A stretch of 58,995 nt of DNA from Parabacteroides timonensis (GTDB taxonomy: Bacteria; Bacteroidota; Bacteroidia; Bacteroidales; Tannerellaceae): positions 3,645,385-3,704,379 of the forward strand of contig NZ_LT669941.1 in NCBI RefSeq assembly GCF_900128505.1. Direction: 5' to 3'. Shown here piece by piece: positions 31,284 to 40,120 of this stretch. Both the position numbers and the translations under genes were made by a program. Each line of letters starts with the position of its first letter. Position 1 is the first letter of the stretch. The notes under the pieces were generated by a model, which was given only the letters and a program-made list of their open reading frames with translations, was not told the DNA's origin and made no database searches.

Positions 31284-34090
31284 ACAAGAACATCAAGAAC
31301 GCTTTGAAAAGCAAGAAAACAATCCTCTCTGCGGCGCTTGCCATCGCCGCCACCGCTTCCGCTTTCGCACAGGGAAACGGTCTGGCAGGCATCACGGAAG
31401 CCACCTCTATGGTTACCAGCTATTTTGATCCGGGCGTGTGACACGTAAAAGCCGTGTAAGTGATTGTGTGACTATGATTTAATTCATTGATTACACCTGC
31501 AATTCCGTTTGCAGTAGTCTGAGAGTACGTGCATTGCGAGTAATCTCTTTGTGCGAAGCTGCTCTGACAAAGTACCCTTTCCGAAAGGAATAGACCGAAG
31601 CGTGAGTGGAGGTTAAGGCAGATAACATCGTTCTGCCGAGGGGCGAGACTTGATGGTATGGTCAACCAATGTGAATGTCCGATAAACATCGTTACGAAGA
31701 ACAAGCCAAATGATGTTGAGGGCTTCGCTCCAAAAGCGAGGCTGTAGGCTTGAACCAAAAGGTGCGCAGTCGGTCAACTCCCTGTCCAGGTGGGGTTGCA
31801 CGGACATAATGACTGCCGGTGGATAGGACAGACCTAACCCATTATCGTCACTTGCATGGAACGTGGTAAGCCCGTATCTCTCCCCCTCTTTGAGGAGGTA
31901 AGCGAGCCGCAAGGCAAGCCTATATGGGGTGCGGGTATAGGAACGTGGAAAAAGCGAATGCCGCTCTGTAATGGAGCGGATACGGATTGACCTCATTGCC
32001 ATGTATGGCAGGGAGCCACATCATCCGACACGAAAGTGTGCCCACTTCCACAAGGTAACTCTTTACAATAAACTTATAGAACTTCTAAAGAAAGGAAAGC
32101 AAATGAACAAATCGAAAGAAAAGTGTGCGCCTGAAAATATGGTCCTCTCTGATACCGAACGTTGGAAAAGCATTGACCGACACAAGGCAGAGGAGTATGT
32201 TCGGAAGCTGCAAGCACGTATTGTAAAGGCTCAAAGGGAAGGCAGACACGGCAAGGTCAAGTCCTTGCAATGGCTGTTGACCCACTCGTTCTACGGTCGC
32301 TATCTTGCCGTAGTCCGGGTTACTACTAATAAGGGTAAAGACACCGCAGGAGTTGACCATGTAAGGTGGTCGTCCGATGCGGCAAAAGTCAAAGCTATTG
32401 ACACACTCAAACGCCGTGGCTATCAACCGATGCCCCTGCGCCGTGTGGAAATACCGAAGAAGAACGGGAAGAAACGCCCCTTGGGAATCCCTACGATGAA
32501 AGACCGTGCGATGCAGGCTCTCTATCTGATGGCTCTCGACCCTATTGCGGAAACGACAGGCGACCAACACTCCTACGGCTTCCGTAAATATCGCAGCTGC
32601 CAAGATGCAATAGCCCAGTGTCACAATGTCCTTTCAAGGGATGTTGCCCCCAAATGGATTTTGGAGGGAGACATCAAAGGATGCTTCGACCACATCAGCC
32701 ATGAATGGCTTCTTAACAATATCCCTATGGATAAGGGGGTGCTGAGAAAATGGCTCAAAAGTGGTTATGTATTCAATGGAAGTCTTTTTCCGACCGAGGA
32801 GGGAACTCCACAAGGAGGCATAATCTCCCCAACCCTTGCCAACATGACTCTTGACGGGCTACAATCCCTTGTCCAAAAGGCGGTGAAACCCTATTGGCAA
32901 CCTACCGCAGACGGACGTAAATGGATTAAGCCCAAAATCAATCTCGTGCGCTATGCTGATGACTTTATTGTCACTGCAAAGGATAAGGAAACAATTGAGG
33001 ATGTTATCCTGCCCCTTATACGGCAGTTTATGGCAGAACGTGGACTGATGTTGTCGGAAGAAAAGACAAGGATTACTCATATCAGTGAGGGCTTTGATTT
33101 CCTCGGCTTCAACATCAGGGAATACAAGTCAAACGGAAAACTTCTGACTAAGCCGTCAAAGGACGCGATGAAGAATTTCTGTGACAAGGTTCGTACGAAA
33201 ATCAAGAGCAACAAGTCGGCAAAGGCTTCCTCACTTATAAGGATGCTTAACCACATGATTCCCGGATGGGCAAACTATTACCGTTACGGGGCATCATCGA
33301 AAGCATTCTCACGTGTGGACTACGAGGTGTACAAGACGCTTTGGCAATGGGCAAGACGCAGGCATCCGAAAAAGGGCAAACATTGGATTAAAGACAGGTA
33401 TTTCAAACAATTGCATGGACGTGAATGGTGCTTCGCCACTATAACCAAGAACAAGAAGTCGGGTAAGGAAACGACTTTAAGTCTTAAAAGGCTGGCGGAC
33501 ACTCCCATATTGAAGTACGTGCGTGTCAGAACCAATACTAATCCATACGACCCTGCCGATGCTCCTTACTATGCACGGCGCAAGTCAAAGAACACGGAGA
33601 ACCAACTACGTGAGATTGATGACCTGCTGCGTATGATTTGGATTCACCAAGAAATGCGTTGCCCAATCTGTGGAGAGATTATTGACGATGAACGAAGATG
33701 GACGACTATCAAGGAGACTGTCAACGGCAAACCGTTCAAGATTCTCATACACAGTTCATGCAAGAACAAGAAGTTTAACCCTAATAAAATTAGTAGGAAA
33801 TGAGGCAGAACTATTCCTTCAGTAAGAATGGTAATGCGTTGCTTGAGCCGTGTGAGGGGAAACTCTCATGCACGGTTCTTAGAGGGGAAAGCCCCAGCAA
33901 TGGGGCTGACCTACTCGACACTAAGCTCATTTACGCCATCGGCGCGGTAGTCGGGCTTATCGGAGGCGTGAAAGTGTACGGGAAATTCTCTTCGGGAGAC
34001 CCCGACACGAGCAAGACTGCCGCCTCGTGGTTCGGAGCCTGCATCTTCCTGATTGTAGCCGCCACCATCCTGCGCTCGTTCTTCCTTTAA
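31280..34090 (+). CDS. traE: TraE, interrupted by a group II intron (exons 31280-31435 and 33920-34090)
   Basis: The first exon encodes MNKNIKNALKSKKT plus a hydrophobic signal/membrane segment to YFDPG; the second continues TKLIYAIGAVVGLIGG and ends in ATILRSFFL. Joined precisely at 31435/33920 they give a 108-aa DUF4134 protein typical of TraE, with frame preserved (156 nt + 171 nt). TraE is a small VirB2/pilin-like membrane protein of the mating apparatus. The intron is in the sense orientation, so splicing could restore the protein; without splicing the frame runs into a stop just inside the intron at 31439-31441. Confidence 0.85.
31436..33919 (+). mobile_element. Group II intron inserted in traE
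   Basis: 2484 bp. The 5' end reads GTGTGAC (consensus GTGYG). Near the 3' end lies domain V (33845-33879), starting GAGCCGTGTGAGGGG with the catalytic AGC, followed by a domain VI hairpin (AGCCCCAGCAATGGGGCT) and the terminus CTACTCGAC. The boundaries are fixed by the restored traE reading frame. A maturase is encoded at 32103-33803 in domain IV position. The 31442-32102 stretch is structured intron RNA (domains I-III) with no other gene. Confidence 0.9.
32103..33803 (+). CDS. ltrA: Group II intron reverse transcriptase/maturase
   Basis: 566 aa from the ATG at 32103, preceded by AAGGAAAG; an in-frame ATG at 31971 lies in intron RNA and is rejected. RT domains are present: RRVEIPKKNGKKRPLGIP, the EGDIKGCFDHISH motif and the catalytic VRYADDF box at about 280-286. 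Domain X/maturase follows (MIPGWANYYRYGA). The C-terminus has a zinc-finger-like CPICGEII with IHSSC, but the HNH histidine pair expected between them is missing (TTIKETVNGK). It should support splicing; endonuclease activity is doubtful. Confidence 0.9.
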   Translation: MNKSKEKCAPENMVLSDTERWKSIDRHKAEEYVRKLQARIVKAQREGRHGKVKSLQWLLTHSFYGRYLAVVRVTTNKGKDTAGVDHVRWSSDAAKVKAIDTLKRRGYQPMPLRRVEIPKKNGKKRPLGIPTMKDRAMQALYLMALDPIAETTGDQHSYGFRKYRSCQDAIAQCHNVLSRDVAPKWILEGDIKGCFDHISHEWLLNNIPMDKGVLRKWLKSGYVFNGSLFPTEEGTPQGGIISPTLANMTLDGLQSLVQKAVKPYWQPTADGRKWIKPKINLVRYADDFIVTAKDKETIEDVILPLIRQFMAERGLMLSEEKTRITHISEGFDFLGFNIREYKSNGKLLTKPSKDAMKNFCDKVRTKIKSNKSAKASSLIRMLNHMIPGWANYYRYGASSKAFSRVDYEVYKTLWQWARRRHPKKGKHWIKDRYFKQLHGREWCFATITKNKKSGKETTLSLKRLADTPILKYVRVRTNTNPYDPADAPYYARRKSKNTENQLREIDDLLRMIWIHQEMRCPICGEIIDDERRWTTIKETVNGKPFKILIHSSCKNKKFNPNKISRK

Positions 34091-34101
34091 TATGATAATG
34101 T

Positions 34102-34434
34102 ATGGCTGAATACCCGATAAACAAGGGTATCGGCCGTCCGGTCGAGTTCAAGGGACTGAAAGCCCAGTACCTCTTCATCTTCTGCGGAGGTCTGCTCGCT
34201 CTCTTCGTCCTGTTCGTCATCCTCTACATGGTCGGCATCGGCCAGTGGATATGTATCGGCTTCGGTGCGGTATCGTCCTCCGTCCTCGTATGGCAGACCT
34301 TCGCGCTGAACGCCCGGTACGGCGAACACGGGCTGATGAAGCTGGGAGCTGCACGGAGCCATCCCCGATACCTTATCAACCGGCGGCGGATCACCCGATT
34401 ATTCATACGGAAACGAAAGGAAGAAACAAAATGA
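34102..34434 (+). CDS. traF: TraF, DUF4133 membrane protein
   Basis: 110 aa with two membrane helices (YLFIFCGGLLALFVLFVILYM and a second nearby). The N-terminus PINKGIGRPVEFKGLKAQYL is characteristic of Bacteroidales TraF (DUF4133), in the position of VirB3-like proteins next to the VirB4-like ATPase. It starts 11 bp after traE and overlaps traG through ATGA. Confidence 0.85.
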   Translation: MAEYPINKGIGRPVEFKGLKAQYLFIFCGGLLALFVLFVILYMVGIGQWICIGFGAVSSSVLVWQTFALNARYGEHGLMKLGAARSHPRYLINRRRITRLFIRKRKEETK

Positions 34435-36935
34435 GAAATACATCGAAAATGACGACACTGGAAAACAAGTTCCCGCTGCTGGCGGTGGAGCAAGGCTGCA
34501 TCGTCTCCAAGGATGCCGACATCACGGTAGCCTTCGAGGTGGAACTGCCGGAGCTTTACACCGTGACGGGTGCGGAGTACGAGGCGATACACGGCTGCTG
34601 GTGCAAGGCTGTCAAGGTGCTGCCGGACTTCTCCGTCGTCCACAAGCAGGACTGGTTCATCAAGGAACGGTATAAGCCGGAACTGGATAAGGACGGGATG
34701 AGCTTCCTCTCGCGGAGCTTCGAGCGTCACTTCAACGAGCGTCCGTACCTGAAGCACACGTGCTACCTCTACCTGACCAAGACGACGAAGGAGCGTAACC
34801 GGATGCAGAGCAACTTCAGCACGCTGTGCCGGGGGCATATCATCCCGAAGGAGCTGGACGGGGAAACCGCCGCGAAGTTCATGGAGGCAACGGAGCAGTT
34901 CGGGCGCATCATGAACGACAGCGGTTTTGTCAGGCTGCGCCGCCTCTCCACCGATGAGATTGTGGGGACGGACGGCAAAGCCGGGCTGCTGGAGCGGTAC
35001 TTCTCGCTCCTGCCCGAAGATAACGCCACGTTGCAGGACATCGAGCTTTCGGCAAGGGAGATGCGCATCGGCGACAACCGGCTGTGCCTGCATACCCTTT
35101 CCGACACGGAAGACCTGCCCGGCACGGTGGCGACAGACACCCGTTACGAGCGGCTGTCCACCGACCGCTCGGACTGCCGCCTCTCCTTCGCCTCCCCCGT
35201 GGGGCTGCTGCTATCCTGCAACCACATCTACAACCAGTATGTGATTATCGACAACAGCGAGGAGAACCTGCAGAAGTTCGAGAAGTCTGCCCGCAATATG
35301 CAGTCGCTCTCCCGCTATTCGAGGAGCAACAGCATCAACCGCGAGTGGATAGACCAGTACCTGAACGAAGCCCATTCCTACGGTCTGGCCTCTGTACGGG
35401 CGCACTTCAACGTCATGGCGTGGAGCGACGACGCGGAGGAGCTGAAGCATATCAGGAACGATGTGGGAAGCCAGCTTGCAAGCATGGGGTGCGTACCCCG
35501 CCATAATACCACCGACTGCCCGACGCTCTACTGGGCAGCCATGCCCGGCAACGAGGCGGACTTTCCTGCGGAGGAGAGTTTCCATACCTTCATCGAGCAG
35601 GCGGTGTGCCTCTTCACGGAGGAGACCAACTACCGCAGCTCGCTCTCACCCTTCGGCATCAAGATGGTGGACAGGCTCACGGGAAAACCGCTGCACCTTG
35701 ATATTTCCGACCTGCCGATGAAAAAAGGTGTCACGACGAACAGAAACAAATTCGTGTTGGGTCCCAGCGGAAGCGGCAAATCCTTCTTCATGAACCACCT
35801 CGTGCGTCAATACTACGAGCAGGGTGCGCACGTGGTACTGGTGGACACGGGAAACTCCTATCAGGGATTGTGCGAGATGATACGGCGCAAGACGGGAGGC
35901 GCGGACGGCGTGTATTTCACCTATACGGAGGAGAAGCCCATCAGTTTCAACCCGTTCTATACCGACGACTACGTGTTCGACGTGGAGAAGAAGGACAGCA
36001 TCAAGACACTGTTGCTCACGCTCTGGAAGTCGGAGGACGACAAGGTGACGAAGACGGAGAGCGGGGAACTGGGCAGTGCCGTGAACGCCTATATCGGGCG
36101 TATCCGCGCCGACCGGAATATCGTACCGTGTTTCGACAGTTTCTACGAGTACATGCGTGACGACTACCGCAGGGAACTGGCGGAGCGTGACATCAAGGTG
36201 GAGAAGTCCGACTTCAACATCGACAACATGCTCACCACCATGCGGCAGTATTACCGGGGCGGACGTTACGACTTCCTGCTCAACTCGGCGGAAAACATCG
36301 ACCTGCTGTCAAAACGGTTCATCGTCTTCGAGATTGACAGTATAAAGGAAAACCGCGAGCTGTTCCCCGTTGTGACCATCATCATCATGGAGGCTTTCAT
36401 TAACAAGATGCGACGGCTGAAAGGCGTGCGGAAACAACTGATAGTGGAAGAGGCTTGGAAGGCTCTATCTTCAGCGAACATGGCTGAATATCTGCGTTAT
36501 ATGTACAAGACAGTGCGCAAGTATTTCGGTGAGGCAATCGTGGTGACGCAGGAGGTGGACGACATCATTTCCTCCCCCGTCGTCAAGGAGAGCATCATCA
36601 ACAATTCGGACTGCAAGATACTTCTTGACCAAAGGAAATATATGAACAAGTTCGATGCCATACAGTCCTTGCTGGGGCTGACAGAGAAGGAGAAGTCGCA
36701 GATACTCTCCATCAACATGGCGAACAACCCTTCAAGGTTCTACAAAGAGGTTTGGATAGGCTTGGGCGGCACACAGTCGGCGGTCTATGCCACCGAGGTG
36801 AGCGCGGAAGAGTATCTGGCGTACACCACCGAGGAAACGGAGAAGGTGGAGGTTTACCGTCTGGCGGAGCAGCTGGGCGGCGACATCGAAGCCGCCATCC
36901 GGCAGCTTGCCGAAAGGCGGAGAAACAAAGAATGA
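34431..36935 (+). CDS. traG: TraG, VirB4-like conjugation ATPase
   Basis: 834 aa from the ATG at 34431 overlapping the traF stop; the longer open frame from 34245 reads through traF sequence and is rejected. The C-terminal half is a VirB4/TraC-type ATPase with Walker A LGPSGSGKSFFMNH near residue 443 and Walker B-like QLIVEEAWKAL near 668, plus the conserved TQEVDDI. It powers substrate passage or pilus assembly in the mating channel. The stop overlaps the next gene by ATGA. Confidence 0.9.
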   Translation: MRNTSKMTTLENKFPLLAVEQGCIVSKDADITVAFEVELPELYTVTGAEYEAIHGCWCKAVKVLPDFSVVHKQDWFIKERYKPELDKDGMSFLSRSFERHFNERPYLKHTCYLYLTKTTKERNRMQSNFSTLCRGHIIPKELDGETAAKFMEATEQFGRIMNDSGFVRLRRLSTDEIVGTDGKAGLLERYFSLLPEDNATLQDIELSAREMRIGDNRLCLHTLSDTEDLPGTVATDTRYERLSTDRSDCRLSFASPVGLLLSCNHIYNQYVIIDNSEENLQKFEKSARNMQSLSRYSRSNSINREWIDQYLNEAHSYGLASVRAHFNVMAWSDDAEELKHIRNDVGSQLASMGCVPRHNTTDCPTLYWAAMPGNEADFPAEESFHTFIEQAVCLFTEETNYRSSLSPFGIKMVDRLTGKPLHLDISDLPMKKGVTTNRNKFVLGPSGSGKSFFMNHLVRQYYEQGAHVVLVDTGNSYQGLCEMIRRKTGGADGVYFTYTEEKPISFNPFYTDDYVFDVEKKDSIKTLLLTLWKSEDDKVTKTESGELGSAVNAYIGRIRADRNIVPCFDSFYEYMRDDYRRELAERDIKVEKSDFNIDNMLTTMRQYYRGGRYDFLLNSAENIDLLSKRFIVFEIDSIKENRELFPVVTIIIMEAFINKMRRLKGVRKQLIVEEAWKALSSANMAEYLRYMYKTVRKYFGEAIVVTQEVDDIISSPVVKESIINNSDCKILLDQRKYMNKFDAIQSLLGLTEKEKSQILSINMANNPSRFYKEVWIGLGGTQSAVYATEVSAEEYLAYTTEETEKVEVYRLAEQLGGDIEAAIRQLAERRRNKE

Positions 36936-37432
36936 GTAAAACAGAATTATCAATCAAAAAAGAAAATCTTATGAGCTTATCAAAAGTAAAAATGCTGAAA
37001 ATCAGCGAGTGTCTGATCGGACTGGCAGTCGTGATGCTGCAATCCTGCGACGTGGCGGATAACCGCCGCGACCAACTGTGCGGAAACTGGACAAGCATGG
37101 AGGGAAAACCCGACGTGCTCATCTACAAGGAGGGCGAAGCCTACAAGGTGACGGTGTTCAAACGGAGCGGCATCCGCCGCAGGCTGAAACCGGAAACCTA
37201 CCTCTTGCAAGAGGAGAACGGCAACCTGTTCATGAACACGGGATTCCGCATTGACGTGGCGTATAACGAAGCGACCGACGTGCTGACCTTCTCGCCGAAC
37301 GGGGACTATATACGTTCCGCCAAGAAGACGGAGGACGAAAAGGAACATTCCGGTCTGTCCTTTTCCGGGGATATGGAGGGCGTTTCGTTTTCAGAACTGG
37401 AAGACGCCCTTAAAGAGTCCGGTAAGAAATAG
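36932..37432 (+). CDS. traH: TraH, DUF3876 protein
   Basis: 166 aa from the ATG at 36932 (ATGA overlap with traG); a second plausible start is at 36971 (MSLSKVKMLKISECL). The hydrophobic stretch LIGLAVVMLQSC resembles a lipoprotein signal with Cys at about residue 36. The core LCGNWTSMEGKPDVLIYKEG and YVTVFKRSGIRR-like segments fit DUF3876. Probably a periplasmic or lipid-anchored component; the function is unknown. Confidence 0.75.
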   Translation: MSKTELSIKKENLMSLSKVKMLKISECLIGLAVVMLQSCDVADNRRDQLCGNWTSMEGKPDVLIYKEGEAYKVTVFKRSGIRRRLKPETYLLQEENGNLFMNTGFRIDVAYNEATDVLTFSPNGDYIRSAKKTEDEKEHSGLSFSGDMEGVSFSELEDALKESGKK

Positions 37433-37455
37433 CCAATCCACTAAATCCAAAGAAG

Positions 37456-38091
37456 ATGATAATAAAAACAAGAATGGCATTAGCCTTTTGCCTTTGCTTG
37501 CTCCTTGCGGGCAGGGCATCCGCCCAATGGGTGGTGAGCGACCCCGGCAACCTCGCGCAGGGCATCATCAACGCCTCGAAGAACATCGTCCATACCTCAA
37601 AGACCGCCACCAACATGGTGAACAACTTCAAGGAAACGGTGAAGATTTACGAGCAGGGCAAGAAGTATTACGACGCGCTCAAATCGGTGAACAACCTCGT
37701 CAAGGACGCACGCAAGGTGCAACAGACCATCCTCATGGTAGGCGACATCACGGACATCTACGTGAACAACTTCCGGAAGATGCTCCAAGACGAGAACTTC
37801 ACTCCCGAAGAGCTGTCGGCAATCGCCTTCGGCTACACCAAGCTGCTGGAGGAGAGCAATGACGTGCTGACGGAACTGAAGAACGTGGTGAACATCACCA
37901 CGCTCTCCATGACCGACAAGGAGCGCATGGACGTGGTGGAGCGGTGCCACTCCAAAATGAAGCGTTACCGTAACCTCGTGAGCTACTACACCAACAGGAA
38001 CATTTCCGTCAGCTACCTGCGTGCGAAGAAGAAAAACGACCTTGACCGCATCATGGGGCTGTACGGGAATATGAACGAAAGATACTGGTAG
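37456..38091 (+). CDS. traI: TraI, DUF4141 protein
   Basis: 211 aa with a Sec signal (ALAFCLCLLLAGRASAQ) and a helical, coiled-coil-prone mature part (ASKNIVHTSKTATNMVNNF). It belongs to DUF4141, resembling VirB5-like periplasmic proteins of type IV secretion. It ends 3 bp before traJ. Confidence 0.85.
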   Translation: MIIKTRMALAFCLCLLLAGRASAQWVVSDPGNLAQGIINASKNIVHTSKTATNMVNNFKETVKIYEQGKKYYDALKSVNNLVKDARKVQQTILMVGDITDIYVNNFRKMLQDENFTPEELSAIAFGYTKLLEESNDVLTELKNVVNITTLSMTDKERMDVVERCHSKMKRYRNLVSYYTNRNISVSYLRAKKKNDLDRIMGLYGNMNERYW

Positions 38092-38094
38092 CCT

Positions 38095-39153
38095 ATGGAA
38101 TTTGACAACCTTCACCAGATTTTACGCTCGCTCTATGACGAGATGATGCCCCTGTGCGGGGACATGGCAGACGTGGCGAGGGGCATCGCCGGGCTGGGCG
38201 CGTTGTTCTACGTCGCCTGCCGGGTGTGGCAGTCGCTGGCGAGAGCCGAAGCGGTAGACGTGTTTCCCATGCTCCGCCCGTTCGCCGTCGGGCTGTGCAT
38301 CATGTTCTTCCCCACGGTGGTCCTCGGCACGGTGAACAGCATCCTCTCGCCCGTGGTGCAGGGCACGGCGAAGCTGCTTGAAGCGCAGACTTTGGACATG
38401 AACGAGTACCGGAAGCAGAAGGACAGGCTGGAATACGAGGCGATGGTGCGCAACCCCGAAACAGCCTACCTCGTATCGAACGAGGAGTTCGACAAACAGC
38501 TGGAGGAACTGGGCTGGTCGCCCTCCGACATGGCGACAATGGCATGGATGCATGTTGACCGGAAGCTGTACGAGATGAAGAAAGGCATCCGCGACTTCTT
38601 CCGCGAGATACTGGAACTGATGTTCCAAGCCGCCGCCCTCGTGATAGACACCATCCGCACGTTCTTCCTCGTGGTGCTGGCGATACTGGGACCCATAGCC
38701 TTCGCCATATCGGTGTGGGACGGCTTCCAGAGCACGCTCACGCAGTGGTTCTGCCGCTACATACAGGTCTATCTGTGGCTGCCCGTGTCGGACATATTCA
38801 GCACCATACTGGCGAAGATTCAGGCATTGATGCTGCAAAGCGACATCGAACGGATGCAGGCAGACCCGAACTTCTCGCTGGATTCCAGTGACGGGGTCTA
38901 TATCGTCTTCATGATCATCGGCATCATCGGTTACTTCACGATACCCACCGTCGCGGGCTGGATCATCCAGGCAGGCGGCATGGGCAGTTACGGGCGCGGT
39001 GTGACGCAGCTTGCCGGACGCGGGGCGGCCCTTGCGGGCGGCATCGCGGGTGCTGCGGCAGGAAACGCCGCCGGGCGTGTCGGACGTGCCGGGATAAATA
39101 TGGGCAAGGCGGCATGGAAGCATACCGCCGGACGCCTTCTCAAACGGAAATAA
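38095..39153 (+). CDS. traJ: TraJ, polytopic inner-membrane protein
   Basis: 352 aa, VirB6-like. Several membrane helices are seen (AGLGALFYVACRVW, FAVGLCIMFFPTVVLGTV, IRTFFLVVLAILGPIAFAI, IVFMIIGIIGYFTIPTVAGW), and a Gly/Ala-rich C-terminal tail (LAGRGAALAGGIAGAAAG) precedes a basic end. VirB6-type proteins form part of the inner-membrane channel. It lies 20 bp before traK. Confidence 0.88.
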   Translation: MEFDNLHQILRSLYDEMMPLCGDMADVARGIAGLGALFYVACRVWQSLARAEAVDVFPMLRPFAVGLCIMFFPTVVLGTVNSILSPVVQGTAKLLEAQTLDMNEYRKQKDRLEYEAMVRNPETAYLVSNEEFDKQLEELGWSPSDMATMAWMHVDRKLYEMKKGIRDFFREILELMFQAAALVIDTIRTFFLVVLAILGPIAFAISVWDGFQSTLTQWFCRYIQVYLWLPVSDIFSTILAKIQALMLQSDIERMQADPNFSLDSSDGVYIVFMIIGIIGYFTIPTVAGWIIQAGGMGSYGRGVTQLAGRGAALAGGIAGAAAGNAAGRVGRAGINMGKAAWKHTAGRLLKRK

Positions 39154-39172
39154 ACCTATAAAATCAGACAGA

Positions 39173-39796
39173 ATGGAATTCAAGTCATTAAAGAACATCG
39201 AATCGTCGTTCAGGCAGATACGCCTGTTCGGTATCGTCTTCCTCGCCCTTTGTACCGTGATAACGGTCTGGAGCGTGTGGAGTTCCTACCGCTTTGCGGA
39301 GCGGCAGAGGGAAAAAATCTACGTGCTGGACAACGGCAAGTCGCTGATGCTGGCACTCTCGCAGGACCTCTCGCAGAACCGTCCGGCGGAGGCGAGGGAA
39401 CATGTGCGCCGCTTCCACGAGCTGTTCTTCACCCTGTCGCCCGAAAAGAGCGCGATAGAGCACAACGTGAAGCGTGCCCTGCTGCTGGCGGACAGGAGCG
39501 TGTACCACTACTATTCGGACTTTGCCGAGAAGGGGTACTACAACCGCATCATCGCCGGGAACATCAACCAGGTGCTGAAGGTGGACAGCGTGGTATGCGA
39601 CTTCGACAGCTATCCCTACCGTGCCGTGACCTATGCCACGCAGAAGATCATCCGGCAGAGCAACGTCACCGAGCGCAGCCTCGTGACCACGTGCCGCCTC
39701 TTGAACTCGTCCCGTTCGGACGACAACCCGAACGGTTTCACCATCGAGGGATTTACCATCATTGAGAACAAGGATTTACAGACAATCAAAAGGTAA
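39173..39796 (+). CDS. traK: TraK, VirB8-like conjugation protein
   Basis: 207 aa. One N-terminal membrane helix (LFGIVFLALCTVITVWSVW) is followed by a periplasmic domain (NQVLKVDSVVCDFDSYPYRA). It belongs to the TraK family of Bacteroidales ICEs, equivalent in position and topology to VirB8, a bitopic scaffold of the channel. traL starts 6 bp later. Confidence 0.87.
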   Translation: MEFKSLKNIESSFRQIRLFGIVFLALCTVITVWSVWSSYRFAERQREKIYVLDNGKSLMLALSQDLSQNRPAEAREHVRRFHELFFTLSPEKSAIEHNVKRALLLADRSVYHYYSDFAEKGYYNRIIAGNINQVLKVDSVVCDFDSYPYRAVTYATQKIIRQSNVTERSLVTTCRLLNSSRSDDNPNGFTIEGFTIIENKDLQTIKR

Positions 39797-39802
39797 CAGG
39801 AC

Positions 39803-40120
39803 ATGAAAGGTATCAGAAAGGCTGTGTGGAGGGCATATTGGAAGCTCCATGATGAGAAGAAAAATATCATTGCAAAAATGAAAGGCTATCTGGACGGCTT
39901 GCCGCCGAAGACACGCAGGCGCATCGTGCTGGCGATGCTCACCGCATTCGCCGCGCTTGCCCTCTACACCTTCGGCAAAGCCGTCCATGACATCGGCAGG
40001 AATGACGGCAGCCGGATGGAAACAGACCACGCCGGAGAGGTGGAGCTGTCCGTGAAGCCGGAGAAGAACGACCATTTTACACCTTATTATAATAGTATGT
40101 ATGGAACAGACGAAGAATGA
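39803..40120 (+). CDS. traL: TraL, DUF3989 protein
   Basis: 105 aa, small membrane protein with one helix (RIVLAMLTAFAALALYTFG) preceded by a basic cytoplasmic segment (KGYLDGLPPKTRRR). It matches the DUF3989 TraL family. It overlaps traM by 20 bp. The exact role is unknown. Confidence 0.82.
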   Translation: MKGIRKAVWRAYWKLHDEKKNIIAKMKGYLDGLPPKTRRRIVLAMLTAFAALALYTFGKAVHDIGRNDGSRMETDHAGEVELSVKPEKNDHFTPYYNSMYGTDEE

